A stretch of DNA of 64,000 bases from Candidatus Zhuqueibacterota bacterium (GCA_003576975.1 QEVD01000003.1:24562-88561); one strand, 5' to 3'; counted from the first letter of the stretch, positions 35,696 to 43,847 are shown. The notes: generated from the letters alone by a model not told the origin. Translations and numbers: made by a program.

Positions 35696-35720
35696 TCAAA
35701 TCTCCTCGTTCAAATAATTG

Positions 35721-35779
35721 AGCCACGGATGGACACGGCTAAAGTTAAAATAGAAAACCCGTGCCAATCAGTGGCTAAG
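35721..35779. repeat. Dispersed inverted-repeat element (AGCCACGGATGG)
   Basis: AGCCACGGATGGACACGG (35721-35738) and CCGTGCCAATCAGTGGCT (about 35759-35776) form an imperfect inverted repeat around an A-rich loop. It lies between the methyltransferase and GT2 genes. Confidence 0.6.
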
Positions 35780-35794
35780 CTTTGTCATGGCGCT

Positions 35795-36514
35795 TTAGCG
35801 TTGCGCCACGATCAACAGTGACTGGCCAAACGGCCGCCATAACCAGGGCTCAACACGCCGCAGCACGGGTACAATATAGCGATCGAACGCGAGCGTTGAA
35901 AGCGGCGGCAATGATTTATTGTGAGCAAAGCGGCCGTGCAGCCACCAGCCGAAGAAACCCGGCAGATTCCAATATTCACAGGATATGATTTTGAAACCGG
36001 CTTTGCGAAAAAGCGCAATTGCCGTTTTGCGCTGATACCGGCGATAGTGCCCAAACGAGACATCCATGCTGCCAAAAATACATTGCAAGGCCGGTACCCA
36101 GTGTGCTGCAAAGCCGCCGGGTTTGAGCACACGCGACATGGCTGCAACCACTTCAAATTCCATCGCATCCGGAATATGCTCCAGAACATTGGAGGACACC
36201 ACGGCATCAAACGATTGCCGGTATGCGTTTTGTGCGGCAAGCTCTTGTATGGCAATGTGGGATACCGAAAGCCGTGGGCTGGCTGGCACACGCTGGCGAT
36301 GCTGTTCGAGGAGCCGGGCATCAATGTCAATCGCCATTACGTTGCGATTTTCTTCCAGAAAAAACGGCGTCAACACGCCAATGCCGGCCCCCAGCTCGAG
36401 CACGCGCGCGCCGAGGTAAGGCCGCATGAGATCGTAAATCCAGCGATTGTAATGAACTGCTTCTGAAGTGATTTCCAGAGAGTAGTCGGTTTGTGATGTC
36501 GCGTTGCTTGTCAT
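35795..36514 (-). CDS. Class I SAM-dependent methyltransferase
   Basis: Methyltransferase type 11/12 fold. Motif I VLELGAGIGVLTPFF, acidic end of beta 2 VMAIDIDARLLEQH, motif near DAVVSSNVLEHIPDA, and post-motif RVLKPGGFAAHWVP. The C-terminal extension (residues 150-240) holds an amphipathic helix and a hydrophobic region (LPGFFGWWLHG), as in enzymes acting on lipid-linked sugars or polyketide-like lipids. The substrate is unknown, but glycan or lipid modification fits the neighbours. ATG 36514 (MTSNATSQTDYSLE) is preferred; the frame extends to 36610 with no conserved residues. Confidence 0.85.
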   Translation of the reverse strand: MTSNATSQTDYSLEITSEAVHYNRWIYDLMRPYLGARVLELGAGIGVLTPFFLEENRNVMAIDIDARLLEQHRQRVPASPRLSVSHIAIQELAAQNAYRQSFDAVVSSNVLEHIPDAMEFEVVAAMSRVLKPGGFAAHWVPALQCIFGSMDVSFGHYRRYQRKTAIALFRKAGFKIISCEYWNLPGFFGWWLHGRFAHNKSLPPLSTLAFDRYIVPVLRRVEPWLWRPFGQSLLIVAQR

Positions 36515-36610
36515 CAGTAACGTAAATTCTAAGTGTGATTCATGCTCCAATTTTGCGTTGGCCGGGCTTTTTATCTCGTTATGCTTGCATAGCCTTGTAT
36601 GAAACATCAA

Positions 36611-37418
36611 GCAATGAGCCGATCATTGAGCCGTGAAATTATGTCACCACTTCGTGGTTTCATGAAGAAAAAATGCCAAATGACTATAGTCATGTCATCC
36701 CTTCGGGATTTTCCGAACCGAATTTACTGCACCAACTTTTTGGAATTGCACCCAAGCGCCGAGTACGTCACAGGATTCCTGCTGAATGACAAGGCCATAT
36801 GACGGTTCTCCAAGCGTTGTCATCCCGCAGGGAACTTGTGAAGTATTTACGGAATGCTCCGAGTACGTCACAGGATTCCTTTAAATGACATGATAAAGAT
36901 GTATGCCTTACCGGATTCCTGCGGAATGACAAGACGAGGAGGTGTGCCTTACCGGCATCCCGAACAAGACGACTTGTTGAATTTGCGCATCGTCGCATAA
37001 AATACCTCTGCTAGCCTATCCTTGCGGAGAAACATGGTTGTTTCGTATTGCATGGAATGTTAGCTGTTCCGCGCAATTTTTTTTGTTCCTCCCAACCCTC
37101 ACCAAACCGTAATGCGGAGTACACGATTTGTAATCGCGCTGCTAAAAAATCTCGCAGCGCTGCGAAAGAATTTTGCAGTTTGCTGCGCCGGTGCGGCAAC
37201 GGCACCGCTGGAGGTCTGTAATTATGAAAAGGCGTTTGCGCTAATTGCTTGATATTGCAAGAGAGTTTCCGGATAAGCTCCTCAAGCTGCGGTAAAATGC
37301 ACGAACTGGTATGGAATTTGTCGAATCAAAAAGCATTCATGGTGACGGCGTCTTTGTTCCTCCATGTCAAGGACGGGTTATCATCTCGCCATCTCGCCCA
37401 CATGGCATTCAGATGAAT
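36611..37418. repeat. Long non-coding stretch with dispersed palindromic elements
   Basis: GTCATCCCTTCGGGATTT (36694) to CAGGATTCCTGCTGAATGAC (ends 36790) is one element; GTCATCCCGCAGGGAACTTG (36819) to GATTCCTTTAAATGAC (ends 36889) is a second; a half element ends at 36930. Each carries the inner phrase TTTACNG...GAGTACGTCACAGG. From 36931 to 37418 I see no gene and no clear repeat. Confidence 0.75.
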
Positions 37419-37600
37419 CTCAAAGGACTTGAGTCGCATACAACGGATGGTGTGCATCGTTGTGGGTAACATGTGTTGAGCGTGAAGCATGACCTTTGCA
37501 GTGCTGGCGGTACGTTGTTAGGCATGCTTCCCGCTTTTCATTTTAAAACGCTCATCTAGGGATTGATGAAGGGATTCTCAGATGAGCGTTTTTCTTTTTT
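37419..37600 (+). ncRNA. Multi-hairpin structured RNA candidate ending in an intrinsic terminator
   Basis: Four successive stem-loops are visible: CTCAA/TTGAG (37419-37433), ACAACGGATG/CATCGTTGT (37440-37463, one bulge), and a long stem AGCGTGAAGCATGACC (37479-37494) with GGCATGCTTCCCGCT (37521-37535; 14 pairs, one mismatch and one bulge). The last is a 13-bp stem AAAACGCTCATCT/AGATGAGCGTTTT (37545-37592) followed by TCTTTTTT. It lies 130 bases upstream of the first pilin-like gene. It could be an sRNA, or a riboswitch/attenuator that controls the pilus cluster. I could not fit it to a known riboswitch, including c-di-GMP-I. Confidence 0.5.
37545..37600 (+). terminator. Rho-independent terminator
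   Basis: 13-bp perfect stem AAAACGCTCATCT/AGATGAGCGTTTT, 22-base loop, then a U-rich tail (TCTTTTTT). Confidence 0.85.
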
Positions 37601-37672
37601 GGGCGGGAGCAGGCGGGCAAAAAATCTGCAAATCGCCGGACAAGGGCATACTATTACTCACGCGGTTCGAAC

Positions 37673-37695
37673 CTTGACGCGACAAGCTCGTCAAG
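37673..37695 (+). repeat. Inverted repeat before the first pilin gene
   Basis: CTTGACG (37673-37679) and CGTCAAG (37689-37695), 7 bp with a 9-base loop, 33 bases before ATG 37729. It could be a leader hairpin or an operator. Confidence 0.4.
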
Positions 37696-37728
37696 CATCG
37701 TGACGGTGTAACCAACAGCAGCAATGTT

Positions 37729-38100
37729 ATGGCGCAACAACAGTTGATGCTCCTTGTTTCAGCGGCTCTGGTGGTCGCGGCGGCGCTCGTAACTGGGATG
37801 AATCGATTCACCGAGCAGGCGGAGTCTGCCGAGAAGGATCAAATCCTGCTTACCGTCGTCAACCTCGCCACCCGCGCGCAGGCGTGGTATCACACGCCGG
37901 CCGTGCTCGGCGGCGGCGGGCGGTCATTCGATGATTTTTCGTTTGAGAAGATTCATTTCAAGCCCCATGACGGGCTCGGCACCGTGACGCTGACCAATCG
38001 CATGCCGCACAGCTTGCGCGTCACCGGCGCCGTTCATACGGATACCGATTGGAGCATCGTCGTCGAAGTCTACCCGGACTCTTTCGACGTTTCACACTGA
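37729..38100 (+). CDS. Pilin-like protein, Met-Ala-Gln-Gln-Gln type (1 of 3)
   Basis: 123 residues. The N-terminal hydrophobic helix follows directly after MAQQQ (QLMLLVSAALVVAAALVTGM). Then comes a coiled stalk and the shared signature LATRAQAWYHTPAVLGGGGR (about 46-65), followed by a short beta domain. It matches the next two proteins in layout. Most divergent of the three: the second half lacks their Gly/Asn-rich DGNxDG segment. No prepilin leader and no Glu5 as in type IV pilins; no Shine-Dalgarno is visible. First gene of the pilus cluster. Confidence 0.75.
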   Translation: MAQQQLMLLVSAALVVAAALVTGMNRFTEQAESAEKDQILLTVVNLATRAQAWYHTPAVLGGGGRSFDDFSFEKIHFKPHDGLGTVTLTNRMPHSLRVTGAVHTDTDWSIVVEVYPDSFDVSH

Positions 38101-38283
38101 ACCCATATCAAATGAAGGAGGCTAATGCCGGGGAGTGATGCTAGTTTGCCACCTCATGCAAGTTGCAGATACATCGGTAAACCGGCAGGCAAATTTGTTG
38201 TGTAACGAGTGATCAAGATTTTGTTCAACCATCAGTCAATTCTTTCAAGTATTCACCCATTTATTTAACAGGAGCACTGCACC

Positions 38284-38679
38284 ATGGGTCAGCAGCAACT
38301 TTTATTGCTTATTCTCGCGGCCGTTATCGTCGGCGTCGCGATCACCTTGGGCATCAACATGTTCGCCCAAAACTCGGCGCAAGCCAACCAAGAAGCTGTT
38401 ATGCAAGACGTTTTGACCATTGCCTCGCGCGCACAAGCGTGGTATCGCCGTCCGGTGCAAATGGGCGGTGGTGGACGCAGCTATGCGAATATGACGCTTG
38501 CCAACCTCAATTTCCCGCAAACAAATGCGAACGGCACGTACGCCTTGTCCGGTGGTAATGCAACGACTGTACAAATTGAGGGCACAGGCGTTGAGGACGG
38601 CAACGGTGATGGCAACGAATTGGAAGTCGTAGCTCTCATCACGCCCGATAGCGTGAGAACGATGACTATTACGCCATAA
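38284..38679 (+). CDS. Pilin-like protein, Met-Gly-Gln-Gln-Gln type (2 of 3)
   Basis: 131 residues: MGQQQLLLLILAAVIVGVAI N-terminal helix, signature IASRAQAWYRRPVQMGGGGR (about 50-69), a Gly/Asn/Thr-rich C-terminal half (TYALSGGNATTVQIEG) and a DGNGDGNE turn that may bind calcium. AGGAG nine bases before ATG. Strikingly similar to the following gene in both helix and signature. Probably a major or abundant pilin-like subunit; a hairpin follows the stop. Confidence 0.8.
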   Translation: MGQQQLLLLILAAVIVGVAITLGINMFAQNSAQANQEAVMQDVLTIASRAQAWYRRPVQMGGGGRSYANMTLANLNFPQTNANGTYALSGGNATTVQIEGTGVEDGNGDGNELEVVALITPDSVRTMTITP

Positions 38680-38693
38680 CTAGCTGTATGCTA

Positions 38694-38727
38694 AGGGACA
38701 GGCAAATTTGCTGAACAGCCTGTCCCT
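38694..38727 (+). terminator. Hairpin after pilin-like gene 2
   Basis: Perfect 10-bp stem AGGGACAGGC/GCCTGTCCCT with a 14-base loop, 15 bases after the stop. No T-tract, so it may be an mRNA stabiliser or a weak attenuator. The same AGGGACAG/TGTCCCT pair recurs after the next paralogue. Confidence 0.7.
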
Positions 38728-38818
38728 GGCTTTCAGATCGATCAGATGTTTGTTTGACAATATCAGGATGAATCTCGCTGTCAGGGAGAATGCCAACCCT
38801 TAACCGGAGCATTTCATT

Positions 38819-39220
38819 TTGGGACAGCAACAGCTCTTGCTGCTTGTTCTTGCCGCTGTGATCGTGGGCGCCGCCATTTTGTTGGGAATCAGTTTGTTTG
38901 GACAGGGCGCGGCGCAAGCCAACCAGGAAGCGGTTGTGCATGATATTATGAACATTGCTTCGCGCGCACAAACCTGGTATCGCCGGCCCGTGGCCATGGG
39001 CGGAGGTGGAAGAAACTTTGCCGGTCTCAATGGCAATCTTACTCCGATCAATTGGCCGGCCAGCAATACAAATGGTAGCTATAGCATCTCAGGCGGAAAC
39101 GCAACCACCGCAACAATCACAGGAAATGGTTTTGAAGACGGTAATGACGACGGAACGCCATTGCAAGTGGTGGCTATCATTACCCCGGACAGTATCACGA
39201 GCTTGACGGTTACACCTTAG
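38819..39220 (+). CDS. Pilin-like protein, Met-Gly-Gln-Gln-Gln type (3 of 3)
   Basis: 133 residues; TTG start with GGAG nine bases upstream. N-terminal helix MGQQQLLLLVLAAVIVGAAI, signature IASRAQTWYRRPVAMGGGGR (50-69), then NGSYSISGGNATTATITGNG and a DGNDDG turn. Nearly the same as gene 2 in its N-terminal half, so these are recent duplicates with a diverging surface domain. Confidence 0.8.
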   Translation: MGQQQLLLLVLAAVIVGAAILLGISLFGQGAAQANQEAVVHDIMNIASRAQTWYRRPVAMGGGGRNFAGLNGNLTPINWPASNTNGSYSISGGNATTATITGNGFEDGNDDGTPLQVVAIITPDSITSLTVTP

Positions 39221-39231
39221 GCCGAACACAA

Positions 39232-39307
39232 AAGGGACAGGTTGCCACGACAGACAGCTTGTCCCTTGTTTATGTAGCGCCCGCCCGAACTACTATCGCC
39301 CGGGCGG
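39232..39307 (+). terminator. Two hairpins after pilin-like gene 3
   Basis: AAGGGACA (39232-39239) pairs with TGTCCCTT (39260-39267), followed by TGTTTATG. A second stem, CCGCCCG (39281-39287) and CGGGCGG (39301-39307), follows. The first shares sequence with the hairpin after gene 2, showing that the cassette (gene plus hairpin) was duplicated. Confidence 0.65.
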
Positions 39308-39736
39308 TTGTTCTCGACAAAGTCTGAATGGCAGCTTAAAAGCAATAGCGGTCACTTAAAATTTCGTTCGTAGTCCCGGCCCCTTGTGGGCCGATGCTAA
39401 CGCAAATAATTTCAATCTTCCTGCAGTGCCCCACGAGGGGGCAGGGCTTCACCATGTCTAATGGAAGGGAACCTGTGAAGCATTTACGAAGTCCCGAGTG
39501 CCTCACAAGATCCTTACAGGATGACAGGATTGTCATGGCGGCGAACCTGTGAAGCATTTACGAAGGTGCCGAGTACCTCACAAGATCCTTGCAGGATGAC
39601 AAGATTGTTATGGCAGGGAGCCTGTGAAGCATTTACGCAAGCGCCGAGTACGTCACAAGATCCTTACAGGATGACAGGGCGAAGATGGATATACTTTTCA
39701 AGGAAACCGTGCATTAGTAATTTGCAATAAATAATT
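39308..39736. repeat. Intergenic region with three tandem GTCAT...GGATGAC elements and a CCCCTTGTGGGC element
   Basis: CGTAGTCCCGGCCCCTTGTG followed by GGCCG begins at about 39369; a similar phrase (CGTAGTCCCCGCCCCTTGTG) is at 41152. Then three near-identical 70-bp units with inverted ends: about 39456-39525, 39532-39600 and 39607-39675. Each has CCTGTGAAGCATTTACG in the middle and ends CACAAGATCCTTNCAGGATGAC-like (arms GTCATNCTGNAAGGATC and its complement). No gene. Confidence 0.85.
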
Positions 39737-41095
39737 ATGGCCGAATTTCGTTATCAAGGCGTCACTCTCGCCGGCAAGCCGCTGCGCGGCACCATTCTCG
39801 CACCCAACCGCCTGGCGGCCAGGAAGAAAATCGATGAAATCGTGGCCGAGCATCGCGTGCGCGTGCAGGCGTTGCACAAGCGCGTGCATTTTGTGTATAA
39901 AGTGCGGCGGCCCGGCAACAAAAAAATCATCGACGGCGAAATCACGGCGTACACGCCCGAAGAAGTGCGCGAATCTCTGGTGCGCATGGGCTACCAGATC
40001 GTCCAGATTCGGCGCAACTTTTTTCGCCCGAAATTGGGCGTGCCGCAAAAGGAAGTCGTGGTATTCATTCGCCTGTGCGCGGATTTGCTGCGCGAACAGT
40101 TTCCGTATGATGAGATTCTCACCATGTTGGCGAGCGACATGGAGAATCCCCGCTTGCGCGAAACCGTGATGGAGATTCACAAAGATTTGAAAATGGGCAG
40201 GGAGGGGCGCCAGGTTTTTCTCCGGCATGCGGATGTGTTGGGAAAATTCACGGTTTACATGCTCAGCATCGCCTCCACCAGCGGCAATATGGCGGAGATT
40301 TATGAAAACACCGCGAAATTTCTCGAGCGCTCGTCGGAGTTCAAGAAAGCCATTCGCAGCACGCTGTTCATGCCGGCGTTCGTGGTGTTGGCCGCCATCG
40401 GGGCGTTGGTTTTTTATGTGATGTACATTTTCCCCAAGATTGCCGGCATGCTGCTCAAATACAACATCGCGGTGCCGCCCATGACGGCGGCGACCATGCA
40501 GGTGAGCGAGTTTTTTCAAAACAACATTATCTGGGTCATGCTTGCCTTCTTGAGTCCGATCATCGCGACAGTCGCATATTTTCGCAGCGAGAAAGGCCGG
40601 GTGGTTTGGCATCGCATTTTGATCTCGATTCCGGTGATCGGCAAGTTGATTTACAAAACGAGTCTGGAAGTTTTTGCGCGGGTTTTTCATGCGCTGTACA
40701 GCGGCTCAGGCGAAAACATCGAAGTCATCAAGATTTCTTCGGAGGCGTGCGGCAACCGTTACATCGAAAAGCAGATCAAAGACATCGTTATTCCGTCAAT
40801 GTTGCGCGATGGCCGCGGTTTGAGCGATTCGATGGAGCTTTCAGCGGTTTTTCCCAAAAACGTCATTTACACCCTGCGCAGCGGCGAAGAATCCGGCACG
40901 TTGCGCGAGGCGATGCTGCGGCTGGCCAATTTTTATGAAAAAGAAACCAGCCACAAAATGGGCCGGGTGGTTGACGTCATCAACTTGATTGTTTCGATTT
41001 TCATCTCGGTGTTGATCGTCGGCATCACGTTGATCTCTTCGGAAGTGGGATTCGTCTCGCCGAACATGCCGGGCACGGAAATGCGCGGCCGGTGA
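39737..41095 (+). CDS. pilC: Type IV pilus/type II secretion inner-membrane platform protein (PilC/GspF)
   Basis: 452 residues with two T2SSF domains. The N-terminal cytoplasmic part (1-110) has FRYQGVTLAGKPLRG and an unusual long basic insertion before VVVFIRLCADLLREQFPYDE (about 108-127). Membrane helices are near 218-240 (FVVLAAIGALVFYVMYIFPK), 268-288 and 420-440. The second domain has RVFHALYSGSGENIEVIKIS and the exit motif LRSGEESGTLREAMLRLANF (about 371-390). It would couple the assembly ATPase to pilin extraction. No clear Shine-Dalgarno. Confidence 0.92.
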   Translation: MAEFRYQGVTLAGKPLRGTILAPNRLAARKKIDEIVAEHRVRVQALHKRVHFVYKVRRPGNKKIIDGEITAYTPEEVRESLVRMGYQIVQIRRNFFRPKLGVPQKEVVVFIRLCADLLREQFPYDEILTMLASDMENPRLRETVMEIHKDLKMGREGRQVFLRHADVLGKFTVYMLSIASTSGNMAEIYENTAKFLERSSEFKKAIRSTLFMPAFVVLAAIGALVFYVMYIFPKIAGMLLKYNIAVPPMTAATMQVSEFFQNNIIWVMLAFLSPIIATVAYFRSEKGRVVWHRILISIPVIGKLIYKTSLEVFARVFHALYSGSGENIEVIKISSEACGNRYIEKQIKDIVIPSMLRDGRGLSDSMELSAVFPKNVIYTLRSGEESGTLREAMLRLANFYEKETSHKMGRVVDVINLIVSIFISVLIVGITLISSEVGFVSPNMPGTEMRGR

Positions 41096-41363
41096 GGCCG
41101 TAGCGTTCGTCGTTGCGCCTTATGAGTTTTGACGTTCAAGTTCTAACCTTTCGTAGTCCCCGCCCCTTGTGGGCGGCTGTTGAAGCAACGAAATTCGCGG
41201 TTGCAACAACGCCTGAATGACGTTTCGAAGGAGTTACTCTTACAAATCAGGTACCAGCCTACTGGAAACGTGGGTAACAAAGCACTCGCCGCGGCTGAAC
41301 ATTAATCGATTTCCGATTTCGCCTGTTCAATGTGATCAGGCGTCGCTATAAACGAGGTTTGTC
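41096..41363. other. Intergenic region with a CCCCTTGTGGGC element
   Basis: CGTAGTCCCCGCCCCTTGTG and GGCGG at about 41152-41176 is a copy of the element at 39369. The rest is unremarkable; no gene. Confidence 0.55.
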
Positions 41364-43139
41364 ATGGAACCGATGAGCATTCGTATCGGGCAAATTTTGC
41401 TGCAAAAAAAAATCATCAGCCAAACCATCTTGGAGAAGGCGATCCGCCGGGCAAGCAACGCCGGCTGCAGCAGATTTTGGTGGATGATTTTCAAATCGAT
41501 CGCCATCGCATTTACAGCACGATCGCCGAGCTTTACGCCTTCAAAGAAATCGACCTGGCGGGCGAAAAACTCGGCGATGCGCAACTTGATTTCATTCGCA
41601 AAACCATCGATGCCTGCACCGAGGAGGCCCGCTCGCGGCTGCTCAGCAAGCGCATCCTGCCTTTTCGTCCGAGCGCGAACAACAAGAACATTCTCACCGT
41701 TATTGCCGCCGACCCGCTGGATCGCGAGATCCCCCTACTGCTCAAGGATTTGCCGTACACGCAAATTGAGATTGCCTACTGCCAGTATGAGCAGGTGAAT
41801 ACGTTGATTGATCGCGTGATTGCGTTCAAGAACGAATTTTTGCAGCAACTCGAAGCTTCCTTGCAAAACGTGGAAGTGGTCAACGCCGAGGAAGAAGACA
41901 AGATCGACGAGGCCGCGCTCGACGCTGAAATCAATCGCAGCATGCTCACGAACTTGATCGAGGGCACGCTGGTGGAAGCTGCGCGCAAAGGCGCCAGCGA
42001 CGTGCATATCATTCCGAAAGAGGGCAACGTCACGGAGTTCCATTTCCGCATTGACGGCAAGCTGCAACTTTGGCACGCGCTGTCCACCGCCAAGCCCGAA
42101 GCCGTGGCCGCGGTTATCAAAGACCGGGCGATCAACATCGATCGTTTCAATCGCAATATCGCGCAGGACGGCTACATCCAACGCAAGATCGACAATTATC
42201 ACATTCGCTTCCGTGTCTCGGTGCTGCCCATTGTGGTTTCGGAATCGCAACGGCGTTATGAGAGTATCGTCATTCGCGTGCTCGATGATCGCAAGGTGAT
42301 CACGGATTTGAATCTCTTGGGCTTGCAGGAACTTGGGCTTGCAGGAACAGGCGGCGCGGGATTTCGACGCCGCGATTCGCCGGCCGCAAGGCGTGATCAT
42401 CATCACCGGCCCCACCGGCAGCGGCAAGAGCACAACGCTGGTGGCGGCGTTGCACCGCATCATGGATCCGACTAAAAACGTGGTGACGGTGGAAGAGCCG
42501 GTGGAATATTTGATTCGCGGCGCGCGCCAGGTCAAGCTTGGCCCCAAATTGAATTTCGATCAAGCGTTGCGCTCGATTTTGCGTCACGATCCGGACATTG
42601 TGATGGTTGGTGAAATGCGCGACTTGAAATCCGCTGAAATCGCCGTGAGTTTGGCGAACACCGGCCATATCACGTTTTCGACGCTGCACACCAACGATGC
42701 GCCCAGCGCGGTTTCGCGTTTGTACATGCTGGGCGTCGAGCCGTTCCTCATTGCCAATGCCATCAACCTGATTATGGCACAGCGCTTGGTACGTAAATTG
42801 TGCGAGCATTGCAAGCAGGCGACCAAGAACATTGACATGAACATGGCGCGCTTTGTCGGCTTTACCGAACATGAAATCCGTAACACGGTTTTTTATCAGC
42901 CGGTGGGTTGTGACAAGTGTTACCAGGGATTTCGCGGGCGTCAATGTATCACCGAAGCGTTGTTGTTCACGCCGGAAATCCGGCAAATCATTTTGAAGAA
43001 TGCCGAGAATATCGACGAGGATTTGATTCGTCAAGAATCCATTCGCGGCGGCATGTTGACGTTGCGCTCTTCCGGGCGTGAACGCATCAAATCGGGAACC
43101 ACGACCATTGAAGAAGTGGTGGCGGCGACGGTGGAATAG
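41364..43139 (+). pseudogene. pilB: Assembly ATPase PilB/GspE, frame broken twice
   Basis: Three pieces of one ATPase lie in different frames. 41364-~41440 (MEPMSIRIGQILLQKKIIS, start of the N1E domain) runs on as GKQRRLQQILVDDFQIDRHR only after a -1 shift near 41440-41450. From there the N-terminal domains continue to LNLLGLQE near 42331. The rest needs a shift back and runs to 43139: Walker A ITGPTGSGKST, Asp box VEEPVEY, Walker B PDIVMVGEMRD, His box STLHTND and a zinc-binding Cys set (CEHC; CDKC...C). A 16-bp tandem duplication causes the second shift exactly. All other cluster genes are intact, so this may be phase variation, a recent loss or sequencing error. Confidence 0.88.
42316..42347 (+). 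repeat. 16-bp perfect tandem duplication in pilB
   Basis: CTTGGGCTTGCAGGAA at 42316-42331 is repeated at 42332-42347. Removing one copy restores LLGLQEQAARDFDAAIRR in one frame, as expected for a PilB sequence. Confidence 0.97.
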
Positions 43140-43149
43140 GATATACACG

Positions 43150-43233
43150 TTACACCTTACACTTTACACTGTATAAAGTGTAAGGTGTAAGGTGTAAGGT
43201 GTAAGGTGTAAGGTGTAAGGTGTAAGGCGTAAA
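43150..43233 (+). repeat. Seven GTGTAAG heptamers with an inverted partner
   Basis: Seven exact copies of GTGTAAG (43178-43226) and one degenerate copy, directly after pilB. Upstream TTACACCTTACACTT (43150-43164) is the reverse complement of AAGTGTAAGGTGTAA (43176-43190), so the locus folds into a 15-bp hairpin. The copy number is likely variable. It is between pilB and the pseudopilin genes, so it might modulate read-through. Confidence 0.95.
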
Positions 43234-43279
43234 ATTCAAAATGCAAGGTTGTCTTTTTGTAGAAACGTGAATATAGGCC

Positions 43280-43813
43280 ATGGGATATCGTGAACTTCTG
43301 TTGGTGCTGGTGAGCACGGTGCTGCTAACGCTGCTGATTACGCAGATCAACAGCAACAATGTCGAGGGCCGGGAAGCGTTGCAAGACTTGAGCGTCTATC
43401 AAGCCGCCGCCTCGGTGGCCCAGCAATTCATCGAAGAAGCCAAATCAAAGAAATTCGACGCCAACGTGGGCGTGATCGATCCAGACGACATGCCGGACGG
43501 GTTTACCTATTGGAACGGGCTGGGAAAAAACCCCTCGGAGAGTTATCCCGCCCTTAACGACGTCGATGATTATCATAACATGACCCGGACGATTTATGTC
43601 AGCGGCAACAACACCAATCTCACCGGCACCAGCGGCATTCCGTTTAATGTCAACATTCAGGTGCACTACGTGAGCGAGGCCAACCCGGATTCGACCGTCA
43701 ACACGGAAACCTATCTCAAACGCATGACGGTGACGGTGACGAGTACCTGGCTGCCGAGCGGCACCAACGTTACGATGAAACACGTCTTCAGTTATTTTGG
43801 CGTGAATATGTGA
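43280..43813 (+). CDS. Pseudopilin-like protein, Met-Gly type (PilV/GspI-like position)
   Basis: 177 residues: helix MGYRELLLVLVSTVLLTLLI at the N-terminus, coiled stalk (NVEGREALQDLSVYQAAASV), then a beta-rich soluble domain (TRTIYVSGNNTNLTGTSGIP; MTVTVTSTWLPSGTNVT). Position and size resemble minor pilins. No prepilin leader. Same Met-Gly start as the small pilins and the next two. Confidence 0.75.
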   Translation: MGYRELLLVLVSTVLLTLLITQINSNNVEGREALQDLSVYQAAASVAQQFIEEAKSKKFDANVGVIDPDDMPDGFTYWNGLGKNPSESYPALNDVDDYHNMTRTIYVSGNNTNLTGTSGIPFNVNIQVHYVSEANPDSTVNTETYLKRMTVTVTSTWLPSGTNVTMKHVFSYFGVNM

Positions 43814-43847
43814 TTTCGGGCTTTGCCCGTGACAAGGACTTTAACGC

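Noticed and set aside
36931..37418. Hidden gene in the long gap before the pilus cluster
   Set aside because: Only short frames with no start context, motif or codon bias are present.
37664..37673. GGTTCGAACC, like the T-arm of a tRNA
   Set aside because: The flanking bases do not form a T stem, and no acceptor, D or anticodon arm is found around it.
38125..38205. 26-codon frame after AAGGAGG between pilin-like genes 1 and 2
   Set aside because: The ribosome-binding site is only three bases from the ATG, and the peptide has no recognisable feature. It could be a leader peptide but the evidence is too thin.
39456..39675. Three regularly spaced repeats as a CRISPR array
   Set aside because: Units are about 70 bp with internal similarity throughout and no unique spacers; no cas genes are present.
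41364..43139. Programmed frameshifting to make PilB
   Set aside because: No slippery heptamer is seen at the first site, and the second site is a 16-bp duplication, not a shift signal.
43178..43226. GTGTAAG repeats as CRISPR or iteron origin
   Set aside because: Seven-base units without spacers, and no replication initiator gene is near; best read as a microsatellite.
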